From Lacipirellula limnantheis (lineage in GTDB: Bacteria > Planctomycetota > Planctomycetia > Pirellulales > Lacipirellulaceae): a DNA stretch of 64,000 bases. The stretch is from positions 4,431,786-4,495,785 of the forward strand of contig NZ_CP036339.1 of assembly GCF_007746075.1 (NCBI RefSeq), written 5' to 3'. The notes under the pieces are model-generated. The model ran no database searches. It was given only the letters and a program-made list of their open reading frames with translations, and was not told the origin of the DNA. The translations under genes were made by a program, and so were the position numbers. Below are positions 50,725 through 58,748 of this stretch, piece by piece (the first letter of the stretch is position 1; each line of letters opens with the position of its first letter).

Positions 50725-51753
50725 TCACGCCGCCGTCTTTGTCGTCGCGGGAGTTTCGATGAAGCGGCGTTCATTGGCGTCGCGCTGCGATCCAGGTCGC
50801 CAGTTCTTCAGTTGTAGCGCCGGCTTCTCGACGACGTACCACGATAGCGTCGATGCGACCAAGGTCAGAACAACGGTCGCCGTCACCCACCGCGCGTCGC
50901 GCGGCATCGCCCACGGGCCGAGCAACGCTAGCATGATCGGTGCGTGCCAGATGTAGATCGCGTAGGAAAGATCGGGGATTCCCCACCGAATCTGGGGCAC
51001 GGTCATCGCCAGCACGACGACGCAGCCGATGATCAGCGGGAAGACCAACGGCCCCAAGAATGCGAGCCAGCCAGCGACGCCCGCCGACAGCGTTACCGCC
51101 GGCCAAGCCCAATGGACCTTGGAAAGTCGATCTTTCCAGATGAATGCAAGGTTCCCGACGAAGAATCCTATCGAGGTTTGCAGGAAGCGGTATTCGAACA
51201 CGTGATCGTCAATCTTAGCTTGAACGACCAGCAGCACGCCGATGATCGCCGTCGTTAGCCACGCCGTACGATGCGATCCGAGGACGAATAGCAGCGCGAT
51301 CGCCGCATAGAGTCCGTCTTCCACGATGAGCGACCACAACGGCAGCACACAGCCCTGGAACATGCTGTGGTATCCGGCGGAGAGGTATTGAATCATCGCC
51401 CGCTCGACGTGCTTGACGTCGAACGCGAGCCCGATTGCTAGCATCAGCGGGATGAGGGCCGGCAATGTTCGCAACGCGCGCTTCCACGCGAAATGCCCCA
51501 GACTCCGCGATCGCTCGAGTGATTGCGGAATAAGAAAACCGCTCAAGGCGACAAACGCCGCCACTGGCGGAATGGGCACCCAAAGGTTTCCGCGCAACAA
51601 ACCGGCGTTCAAGTGCATGGCAACGACTTCTACCGCCAAGAACAGCCGCAAATAGTCGAAGTTATGATTTCGCGGCTCCGCCGTGCGCGCGAGCGGGATC
51701 GTCGTCGCCTGCACTGGCGTCGCGAGTCTCGTCGTTGGCCTACCGGCAACCAT
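50725..51753 (-). CDS. Acyltransferase family 3 membrane protein (OafA/YrhL type)
   Basis: 342 residues from ATG 51753. The upstream frame extends to 51990 but would cross the divergent aminotransferase start. The family marks are NHNFDYLRLFLAVEVVAMH, FVALSGFLIPQSLERSR, WSLIVEDGLY and SYAIYIWHAPIML, with about ten hydrophobic helices. It transfers acetyl or other acyl groups to surface sugars. A basic tail ends it. It shares a divergent promoter region with the aminotransferase. Confidence 0.85.
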   Translation of the reverse strand: MVAGRPTTRLATPVQATTIPLARTAEPRNHNFDYLRLFLAVEVVAMHLNAGLLRGNLWVPIPPVAAFVALSGFLIPQSLERSRSLGHFAWKRALRTLPALIPLMLAIGLAFDVKHVERAMIQYLSAGYHSMFQGCVLPLWSLIVEDGLYAAIALLFVLGSHRTAWLTTAIIGVLLVVQAKIDDHVFEYRFLQTSIGFFVGNLAFIWKDRLSKVHWAWPAVTLSAGVAGWLAFLGPLVFPLIIGCVVVLAMTVPQIRWGIPDLSYAIYIWHAPIMLALLGPWAMPRDARWVTATVVLTLVASTLSWYVVEKPALQLKNWRPGSQRDANERRFIETPATTKTAA

Positions 51754-51971
51754 CGAAATCGGCGAAGATCGCACCTTGAAGGGAATAGGGGATAGGGCGC
51801 CAAACCTTCCATAAAGCCCGCGGATAGTAAGAAGCGCCTTCCGCGTTAGCAAGGTCAACTGCCGCGCACTGCCGGCGCGATCAGACTTGACCCGTCCGAA
51901 CTCCGTAGGATAGCTTTCGCTGACGTCTGGCGATCGAGCCAGAGATCGCTGAATCGAAAGGGCTCTCTCCC

Positions 51972-53123
51972 TTGGCCGCCGACGCTCCACTCTTCGCCGA
52001 ACCGCTGCATGTCGGCCGACCCAATATCGGGGATCGCGAGCGCCTCTTCGAGCGATTTGCCGACATCCTGGACCGACGTTGGCTCACCAACGACGGACCT
52101 TACCTCCAGGCTTTTGAACAAGAAATCAAGGCCTGTCTGGGGGTAAAGCATTGCATCGCGGTCTGCAACGCTACGATCGGACTGCAGCTCGCGATCCGTG
52201 CGCTGGGCATGACCGGCGAAGTGATTGTTCCCTCGTTCACCTTCCCCGCGACGGTGCATGCGCTGCGTTGGGAGGGAGTGACGCCGGTTTTTTGCGACGT
52301 TGACCCAACAACGCACAATCTCGACCCCGCCGAAGTCGAACGTTTGATCAGTCCCCGCACAAGCGGCATTGTCGGCGTTCACCTCTGGGGTAACGCCTGC
52401 GACGTCGCAGCGCTCAGCGACATTGCGCGCCGCAAACGCCTGCGCTTGCTATTCGACGCCGCCCACGCCTTCGGCTGCAGCCACGACGGACGCATGATCG
52501 GCAGTTTCGGCGATGCTGAGGTATTTAGTTTTCACGCCACGAAGTTCCTCAACTCGGGCGAAGGCGGAGCGATCGTCACCAACGACGACGAACTCGCTGC
52601 ATCCCTGCGCAGGTTACGCAACTTCGGTTTAGCGGCGGGCGCCGTTGAATCAGTTGGAACCAACGCGAAGATGACCGAGTTCTGCGCGGCAATGGGTCTC
52701 ACCTCGCTTGAAAGCCGGGACGAGTTCATTGATCGGAATTGCGCCAACCACGCGGCCTACGCCGCGACGCTCGACGCGATCCCTGGCGTTCGCGTGCTCT
52801 TCAGCCGAGTCGCCGAACGGCACAACTGGCAGTACGTCGTCGCCGAGGTCGAGGCGCAGAGCGCCGGGTTCACTCGCGACGATCTCATCTCGACGCTCCA
52901 CGCGCAGAACATTCTGGCCAAGCGATATTTTTCGCCTGGCTGTCACCAAATGCCGCCGTATGCGGCCGTCCACGATGCCGCGCGGACTCCGCTGCCGCAC
53001 ACAACGCGGTTGTGCGAGCGCCTCCTACAGTTGCCGACCGGCAGCGGCGTCACCCACCTCGACATCGCGCGCATCGGCGACTTTCTCAAGTCGCTGACGC
53101 GACGCCGCCGGAGGGCCGCCTGA
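51972..53123 (+). CDS. DegT/DnrJ/EryC1/StrS sugar aminotransferase
   Basis: 383 residues from TTG 51972; there is no ATG/GTG alternative near. PLP-lysine Lys191 lies in FSFHATKFLNSGEGGAI. Also conserved are TNDGPYLQAFEQEI near the start, VIVPSFTFPATVHAL and FDAAHAFGC. The enzyme aminates a keto-sugar nucleotide, here probably the dTDP-4-keto-6-deoxyglucose made by RfbB downstream. No 3,4-ketoisomerase is in the window, which favours C4 amination, an inference. Confidence 0.9.
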   Translation: MAADAPLFAEPLHVGRPNIGDRERLFERFADILDRRWLTNDGPYLQAFEQEIKACLGVKHCIAVCNATIGLQLAIRALGMTGEVIVPSFTFPATVHALRWEGVTPVFCDVDPTTHNLDPAEVERLISPRTSGIVGVHLWGNACDVAALSDIARRKRLRLLFDAAHAFGCSHDGRMIGSFGDAEVFSFHATKFLNSGEGGAIVTNDDELAASLRRLRNFGLAAGAVESVGTNAKMTEFCAAMGLTSLESRDEFIDRNCANHAAYAATLDAIPGVRVLFSRVAERHNWQYVVAEVEAQSAGFTRDDLISTLHAQNILAKRYFSPGCHQMPPYAAVHDAARTPLPHTTRLCERLLQLPTGSGVTHLDIARIGDFLKSLTRRRRRAA

Positions 53124-53136
53124 CCGCGGTGCATCG

Positions 53137-54291
53137 GTGGAGCAAGTCAAGGTCAGCGTCTGCATGATCACGTTCAATCAGGAACGTTACATCGCCCAGG
53201 CGATCAACAGCGTGCTGGAACAGCAGACCACGTTTCCGTTCGAGATAGTCATCGGCGAAGACTGCTCGACGGACGGTACCCGGGCAATCGTCGAGCAACT
53301 CGCGGCCGCACATCCTCAGGTGATCCGGTTGCGATTGGCGGAGCAAAATCAAGGCGCAAAACGCAACTTCGTCGGCACGTTCAGCGAGGCCCGCGGCGAG
53401 TATGTAGTGATTCTGGAAGGAGACGACTACTTTACGGACCCATTGAAATTGCAGCGGCAAGTTGCAGCGCTCGATGCGCGTCCCGACTGGTCGATCTGCT
53501 TTCATCCAGCGCGTTGCCTCTACGAGGGCAACCTCCAGGGTCCGCCCATGACGCCCGAACGCTGGGGCCGCGAAGAAGCGACGATCGTCGACCTTTTTGA
53601 GCAAAACTTCATTCCCACCAGCGGCGCGATGTTCCGCAACCGCGGAGCGGAATCGCTGCCCGATTGGTTCATGGACGCCGAGGCGGGCGACTGGGCGCTT
53701 CATCTGCTGAACGCAGCGCATGGAAACATCGGCTTCTTGCCAGAGGTCATGTCGGCGTACCGCATTCACCCCGCCGGCACATGGTCGGGGCGAAGCGTCG
53801 AGGCGCGTGTCGTCTCCATCTTTCATTTGCTCTCGGCTGTCGACCACCATTTCGGCGGCAGGTTTGCAGAGCATATCGAGCGCAACCGCGTCACCACCGT
53901 TCGTTGGCTCTTCGGGGAATGGAACAATGCCGCGGAAACTTCGCGAAAAGCCGTCGAACTGCTCAGCGTAATGACCACCGGCGAAACGCCGCGCAAACGG
54001 GTCACTCTGGGAAAAGGCCGCGGTCACTCGCGAAAGGAGATCGAACAGCTTGCCGAAATGGAACCCGGTAGCCAAGATTACCAGTCGTTGGCTTGCAAGC
54101 TGGAAGCACTTTTGGACGAGCGGGCATGGTTGAGAGAAGCGCACCGCGAATGGACAAGCTCGCTGGCGTACAAGGTATCTCGAGAACTGAAGCGCCCGTG
54201 GAATCAACTGCGAACATTCTTTCGCAGCCGGCGAAGCAAGCCAATGGCCCTGCCTGATGATCCCGCGCCTCCCGCAGTTAAAGCGGCGTAA
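53137..54291 (+). CDS. Glycosyltransferase family 2 protein
   Basis: 384 residues from GTG 53137, 13 bases after the aminotransferase stop. GT-A motifs are VSVCMITFNQERYIAQAINS, VIGEDCSTDGTRAIVEQ, NQGAKRNF and LEGDDYFTDPLK. The last 120 residues are a helical region (SLAYKVSRELKRPWNQLRT). It is probably in one operon with the aminotransferase and the dTDP-sugar genes. Sugar and acceptor unknown. Confidence 0.9.
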   Translation: MEQVKVSVCMITFNQERYIAQAINSVLEQQTTFPFEIVIGEDCSTDGTRAIVEQLAAAHPQVIRLRLAEQNQGAKRNFVGTFSEARGEYVVILEGDDYFTDPLKLQRQVAALDARPDWSICFHPARCLYEGNLQGPPMTPERWGREEATIVDLFEQNFIPTSGAMFRNRGAESLPDWFMDAEAGDWALHLLNAAHGNIGFLPEVMSAYRIHPAGTWSGRSVEARVVSIFHLLSAVDHHFGGRFAEHIERNRVTTVRWLFGEWNNAAETSRKAVELLSVMTTGETPRKRVTLGKGRGHSRKEIEQLAEMEPGSQDYQSLACKLEALLDERAWLREAHREWTSSLAYKVSRELKRPWNQLRTFFRSRRSKPMALPDDPAPPAVKAA

Positions 54292-54323
54292 GCGCGTTGG
54301 CCCTAACTGCCGAACGTTCGACC

Positions 54324-55397
54324 ATGTCCGACGCGATTCTGATCACCGGCGGCGCCGGATTCATTGGTAGCTGTCTCGTTCGGCAATTGATCGCCGCAGA
54401 ACCAGCGACTCGCGTCATCACGCTCGACAAGCTCACCTACGCGGGCAATCTCGACTCCCTGCAGCCAGTACTGGCGGACGCTCGGCACCGCTTCGTCCAT
54501 GGCGACGTCGCCGATGCGCCGCTCGTAACGCAATTGTTGCAAACCGAACGCCCAAACAAGGTGATTCATCTCGCAGCGGAATCGCACGTCGATCGCTCCA
54601 TCGACGGCCCGGCCCCGTTCGTCCAGACGAATGTTGTCGGCACATTTACGATGCTCGACGCGGCGCGCGATTATTGGAAAGCACTCCCGCCAAACGAGCA
54701 GGAGACGTTTCGCTTCTTGCATGTTTCAACCGACGAAGTCTTCGGCTCGCTCGACGATGACGGAGCGTTCACCGAGACGACGCCCTATTCGCCGCGCTCG
54801 CCCTACTCGGCGTCGAAGGCGGCATCCGACCACTTAGTGCGGGCCTACTTCCACACTTACGGCGTGCCGACGCTGATCACCAACTGCTCGAACAACTACG
54901 GACCGTACCAGTTTCCCGAGAAGTTGATTCCGTTGATGGTGCTCAACGCGCTCGAGGGAAAACCGCTGCCGGTCTACGGTGACGGACAGAACGTCCGCGA
55001 CTGGCTGTTTGTCGAAGACCATTGTCAGGCGCTGCGTCTCGTTGCCAATCAAGGCGTCCCTGGCGAAACGTACAACATCGGCGGCAATAGCGAACGGACG
55101 AATCTCGACGTCGTCAAGCAGATTTGCCGAATCGTCGATCATCTGCGGCCCGATTTGCCCCATTTTCCCTGCGATTCGCTCATCAACTTCGTCGCCGACC
55201 GACCGGGGCATGACCGGCGCTACGCCATCGACGCCGGTAAAATTCGCCGCGAACTCGGCTGGGAACCGCAGCAGACCTTCGAGGAAGGACTGGCGGCGAC
55301 GGTAGCCTGGTATTTGACCAACAGCGAATGGGTTGGCCGGGTCTCAAGCGGTGACTACCAACGGGAACGGCTGGGGCTTGCGGGCGAATCGCGGTAG
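54324..55397 (+). CDS. rfbB: dTDP-glucose 4,6-dehydratase
   Basis: 357 residues from ATG 54324. NAD-binding ILITGGAGFIGSCLV, HLAAESHVDRSIDGP, FLHVSTDEVFGSLDD, catalytic YSASKAASDHLVRAY, NCSNNYGPYQFPEKLIPL and ending DRPGHDRRYAID are all as in RmlB. It converts dTDP-glucose into dTDP-4-keto-6-deoxyglucose. rfbA lies 67 bases downstream beyond a short hairpin. rfbC and rfbD are absent here, so the product is not obviously rhamnose. Confidence 0.96.
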   Translation: MSDAILITGGAGFIGSCLVRQLIAAEPATRVITLDKLTYAGNLDSLQPVLADARHRFVHGDVADAPLVTQLLQTERPNKVIHLAAESHVDRSIDGPAPFVQTNVVGTFTMLDAARDYWKALPPNEQETFRFLHVSTDEVFGSLDDDGAFTETTPYSPRSPYSASKAASDHLVRAYFHTYGVPTLITNCSNNYGPYQFPEKLIPLMVLNALEGKPLPVYGDGQNVRDWLFVEDHCQALRLVANQGVPGETYNIGGNSERTNLDVVKQICRIVDHLRPDLPHFPCDSLINFVADRPGHDRRYAIDAGKIRRELGWEPQQTFEEGLAATVAWYLTNSEWVGRVSSGDYQRERLGLAGESR

Positions 55398-55417
55398 ACT
55401 GAGTGTCGCCGCTATAG

Positions 55418-55438
55418 CCGGAGGGCCACGCCCTCCGG
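55418..55438. repeat. Short hairpin CCGGAGGGC family between rfbB and rfbA
   Basis: CCGGAGGGC-CAC-GCCCTCCGG, a perfect 9-bp stem with a 3-base loop. It could be a mRNA-stabilising or intergenic REP-type element within the operon. Confidence 0.75.
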
Positions 55439-55464
55439 GATGCCCACCGTACTCGCGCCACGCT

Positions 55465-56385
55465 ATGTCGCACGTCACCCACTTCAAAAAGGGCATCATC
55501 CTTGCTGGCGGCGCCGGCACGCGACTCTATCCGCTCACGCGCGCCGCGAGCAAGCAGTTGCTGCCGGTCTACGACAAGCCGATGGTGTACTATCCGCTGT
55601 CGGTCTTGATGCTGGCCGGCATTCGCGAAGTGCTGGTCATCTCGACGCCAGAGGACATTGGCGGCTTTCAACGGCTTCTCGGCGACGGTCGTGAGATCGG
55701 TCTATCCATCCAGTACGCCGTCCAGCCGAGGCCGGAAGGACTCGCCCAAGCCTTCATCATCGGTCGCGAGTTCGTTGGCCGCGATCACTGCGCGCTCGTG
55801 CTCGGCGATAATCTGTTCTACGGCCAAAGTTTCCACGCCATGCTCATGGAAGCCGCCGGCCGCCGTGAGGGAGCGACGATCTTCGGCTATCCGGTAAAAG
55901 ATCCCGAGCGGTATGGCGTCGTCGAATTCGATGCCTCGGGAACCGTGATCTCGCTCGAAGAGAAGCCGTCGCAGCCGCGCTCGCATTACGCCGTGCCGGG
56001 ACTCTACTTCTATGACAACGCCGTGCTCGACATCGCTGCGAACCTCCGTCCTTCGCCGCGGGGCGAGTTGGAGATCACCGACGTTAATCGCGTCTATCTC
56101 GAGCGCGGCGCCTTGAGGGTCGAACGCTTCAGTCGCGGGTTTGCGTGGCTCGACACCGGCTCTCATGAATCGCTGTTGCAGGCAGCACAATACGTGCAGA
56201 CGATCGAGGCGCGACAAGGACTGAAGATCGCCTGCATCGAAGAGATCGCGTTCCGCAAGGGATTCATCAATGCCGAGCAGCTAGAGCGACTCGGCAACGC
56301 GATCAAGAACGACTACGGCCGCTATCTGCTGGACGTGCTCCAAGAGCCGCTGATCCCCGAGCACATCGTCGGCGGTTCGACATGA
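55465..56385 (+). CDS. rfbA: Glucose-1-phosphate thymidylyltransferase
   Basis: 306 residues from ATG 55465 (MSHVTHFKKGIILAGGAGTR). Nucleotidyltransferase signature GGAGTRLYPLTRAASKQLLP, then YDKPMVYYPLSVLMLAGI, VLGDNLFYG, PVKDPERYGVVEFD and LEEKPSQPRSHYAVPGLYFY. It makes dTDP-glucose, feeding RfbB. It overlaps the next gene by 4 bases (ATGA). Confidence 0.96.
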   Translation: MSHVTHFKKGIILAGGAGTRLYPLTRAASKQLLPVYDKPMVYYPLSVLMLAGIREVLVISTPEDIGGFQRLLGDGREIGLSIQYAVQPRPEGLAQAFIIGREFVGRDHCALVLGDNLFYGQSFHAMLMEAAGRREGATIFGYPVKDPERYGVVEFDASGTVISLEEKPSQPRSHYAVPGLYFYDNAVLDIAANLRPSPRGELEITDVNRVYLERGALRVERFSRGFAWLDTGSHESLLQAAQYVQTIEARQGLKIACIEEIAFRKGFINAEQLERLGNAIKNDYGRYLLDVLQEPLIPEHIVGGST

Positions 56386-57287
56386 GCGCGGCCGCCGGGT
56401 ACGCAAGTCGCGCCTACGCCGAGTCGCTGGCTGAATTTGGCGACGTGGTTGACCTGCCGAATTGCGGCGGTTTCCTCCTCGGCCAGAAAATTTCGACTGG
56501 ATCGGCGCGCGATGCCGTCGGCCCGTACCCCCTCTTGGCCTGTCGCGACTGGTGCGCCCTGGACGCTGATCTGACGTCGCTGAGCGACCGATTCGTTTGT
56601 GCCTACGCCGTGACCGATCCGTTTGGAGCAACCACCAGCGACGTGCTGGCCGCCGCCTTTCCCGACGTGTGCTATGCGTATAAGCAACACTTCGCCGCGG
56701 ATCTCACTCAACCGCTCGACTCATTCGTCGACGCTCACCATCGCCGCAATATCCGGAAGGGGCTGAAGAACGTCGAGGTACAGCGACTGAGCAACGACCA
56801 GGCGACGATTGGCGCCTGGCAATCGCTGTACGACTGCTTAATTGAACGTCACGACGTTCGCGGCATCGCCCGCTTCTCAGCGTCGTCGTTCGCTAGGCAA
56901 TTCTCCGTCCCAGGATTCGATTGCTTCGGCGCCGTCGATTCAGACGGAATCTGCGGGATGACTCTTTGGTACGTTGATCGCGGCGTCGCCTACTATCATC
57001 TTGGCGCTTACAATGAACGCGGCTACCGCCAGTCAGCGGCCTTTGCGATCTTCTCGACCGCATTCCGACAGTTCGCCCGCGACGGCGTCCGCTGGGCGGC
57101 CCTCGGGGCCGGAGCCGGCACGACTGCGGCCGACTCGGGACTGACGCGATTCAAACAGGGGTGGTCGACCGAAGTCCGGCCTGCCCACTTTTGCGGCCGC
57201 ATTCTCCAACCAAAGGCGTACGCCCGCCTTTCGGCGGAGGCGCCAGCGGGGACGAAATTCTTTCCTACATACCGTGCGCCGCGATGA
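56382..57287 (+). CDS. GNAT/FemAB-like acyltransferase
   Basis: 301 residues, ATG overlapping rfbA's stop. It resembles the GNAT/BioF2-like (FemAB-related) fold: HHRRNIRKGLKNVEVQRLS near 118, FDCFGAVDSDGICGMTLWYV, a Tyr-rich strand AYYHLGAYNERGYRQSAA and the motif ALGAGAGTTAADSGLTRFKQ. Such proteins use acyl-CoA or aminoacyl-tRNA donors. Acylation of an amino-sugar or glycan is plausible by context. No exact family is assigned. Confidence 0.7.
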   Translation: MSAAAGYASRAYAESLAEFGDVVDLPNCGGFLLGQKISTGSARDAVGPYPLLACRDWCALDADLTSLSDRFVCAYAVTDPFGATTSDVLAAAFPDVCYAYKQHFAADLTQPLDSFVDAHHRRNIRKGLKNVEVQRLSNDQATIGAWQSLYDCLIERHDVRGIARFSASSFARQFSVPGFDCFGAVDSDGICGMTLWYVDRGVAYYHLGAYNERGYRQSAAFAIFSTAFRQFARDGVRWAALGAGAGTTAADSGLTRFKQGWSTEVRPAHFCGRILQPKAYARLSAEAPAGTKFFPTYRAPR

Positions 57288-57338
57288 CCGGCCGATTTGT
57301 CGGTTGCCAAACGCCACTCAGTTTGCGACAACGCTGGC

Positions 57339-57980
57339 ATGGATGGAGCCAGTTACCAGTCGCTGATCAAACATTACGAGGGGTGCTTAGAGCTCCACGG
57401 CGATTGCCACCTGGGAGTCGATTGGCCCAATCCGCTCGACGCGGCGACGCGCTACCGAGTGATGCTCGAAGTGATGGGCTCCGATATCAGCGATCCCGCT
57501 GCTAGCTTGCTCGACTTCGGCTGCGGAACGGCGCATCTGCGACACTACATGGTAGAACAGGGAATAACCAACATTCGTTACGTCGGGCTCGACGCCTCCG
57601 CCAAATTCGTCGAGCTCTCGCGTGCCAAGTATCCTGAGTTGGAATTCTACTGCATCGATGCCTTGAACGACGGCACGCCGCTGCCGCCGGTCGACTATGT
57701 CATCATGAACGGCGTCCTGACCGAGAAACGCGCTTTATCGTTCGACGCAATGTGGGATTACGCGCAGCAGTTATTGGTGCGCGTCTTTCCCGCCGCGCGA
57801 CGGGGATTGGCGTTCAACGTGATGTCCAAGCACGTCGATTGGGAGCGAGACGATCTCTTTCACCTGCCGTTCGACCTTCTGGCAAGCTTCCTCCGAACGA
57901 GATTAAGTCGCCACATCCGCTTTCGCGCCGACTACGGCCTCTACGAATACACCGCTTACGTCTATCGAGAACCGAGGTAG
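57339..57980 (+). CDS. SAM-dependent methyltransferase
   Basis: 213 residues from ATG 57339 (MDGASYQSLIKHYEGCLELH). Class I Rossmann fold: SLLDFGCGTAHLRHYMVEQG (SAM loop), YVGLDASAKFVELSRAKYP and DYVIMNGVLTEKR. The C-terminal half (FHLPFDLLASFLRTRLSRHI) ends with EYTAYVYREP. The acceptor is unknown; it occurs in O-antigen-type clusters, so a sugar methyl group is likely. 52 bases after the previous stop. Confidence 0.85.
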   Translation: MDGASYQSLIKHYEGCLELHGDCHLGVDWPNPLDAATRYRVMLEVMGSDISDPAASLLDFGCGTAHLRHYMVEQGITNIRYVGLDASAKFVELSRAKYPELEFYCIDALNDGTPLPPVDYVIMNGVLTEKRALSFDAMWDYAQQLLVRVFPAARRGLAFNVMSKHVDWERDDLFHLPFDLLASFLRTRLSRHIRFRADYGLYEYTAYVYREPR

Positions 57981-57983
57981 TCC

Positions 57984-58646
57984 ATGGCCGACGTCGTCAT
58001 CTTCGGCGTGAAAGATTTTGCCTCGCTCGCTCACTTCTATTTGCGACATGATAGCGAGCATCGCGTCGTCGCATTCACCGTCCATCGAGAGTTCCTGCCT
58101 GCGGAGGGCGAGTTCGAAGGCTTGCCAGTCGTAGCGCTGGAAGATTTGGCAGATGGCTATCCTCCGGATAAGGTTCGGGCATTCGCTCCGATGTCGCATC
58201 GCAAAATGAACCGCCTGCGCGAGGGAATCTACAATGACCTGAAAGGGCGCGGTTACGAGCTAATCTCCTACGTCAGCAGCCGCGCGACCACCTTTCCTGA
58301 ACGCCAGATTGGCGACAACTGCTTTATCCTCGAAGACAACACGATTCAGCCCTTCGCGACGATCGGCGACAACGTCGTCATCTGGAGCGGCAATCACATC
58401 GGCCATCACAGCGTTGTCGAGAGCCACGCGTTCATCACATCGCATGTCGTGATCTCCGGCCACTGCCGCATCGGCGCCTACTCGTTCCTCGGCGTCAACG
58501 CGACGCTCAAGGACCAAATTACGCTCGCCGAGGGAACGCTCATCGGCATGGGAGCGAACATCACGAAAGACACCGAGCCCTGGTCGCTGTACAAGGCGGA
58601 CGCCACCCGTGCGTCAAAGATTTCAAGCGCGGACATCGACTTCTAG
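57984..58646 (+). CDS. Sugar O/N-acetyltransferase, NeuD/PglD-like
   Basis: 220 residues, 3 bases after the methyltransferase stop. N-terminal Rossmann-like part (VVIFGVKDFASLAHFYL) and then left-handed beta-helix repeats (QIGDNCFILEDNTIQPFATI, IGHHSVVESHAFITSHVV, GHCRIGAYSFLGVNATL). The His of GHHSV is the likely catalytic base, as in PglD. It would acetylate an amino or hydroxyl group of the sugar made by the aminotransferase. Last gene of the plus-strand operon. Confidence 0.85.
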   Translation: MADVVIFGVKDFASLAHFYLRHDSEHRVVAFTVHREFLPAEGEFEGLPVVALEDLADGYPPDKVRAFAPMSHRKMNRLREGIYNDLKGRGYELISYVSSRATTFPERQIGDNCFILEDNTIQPFATIGDNVVIWSGNHIGHHSVVESHAFITSHVVISGHCRIGAYSFLGVNATLKDQITLAEGTLIGMGANITKDTEPWSLYKADATRASKISSADIDF

Positions 58647-58671
58647 CGCGCGCCGCCGAATTTTGAGTTTC

Positions 58672-58745
58672 TGTCATTCTGAGCGCAGCGAAGAATCTGG
58701 AAGTTCTATCGAGCCGCTAGATCCTTCGCTCCACTCAGGATGACC
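58672..58745. repeat. Inverted repeat, TCATTCTGAGCGCAGCGAAG family
   Basis: Left arm 58672-58698 (TGTCATTCTGAGCGCAGCGA...) and right arm 58719-58745 (...CACTCAGGATGACC) match in 22 of 27 positions when inverted. It lies between convergent genes, ending 4 bases before the ABC transporter stop codon. The sequence is reminiscent of a dispersed intergenic repeat of many distant bacteria. Confidence 0.85.
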
Positions 58746-58748
58746 GCT

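Noticed and set aside
56382..57287. Calling this gene a FemAB peptidoglycan bridge enzyme
   Set aside because: Only the general GNAT/FemAB fold is suggested. The sequence has no feature tying it to peptidoglycan, and its context is sugar biosynthesis.
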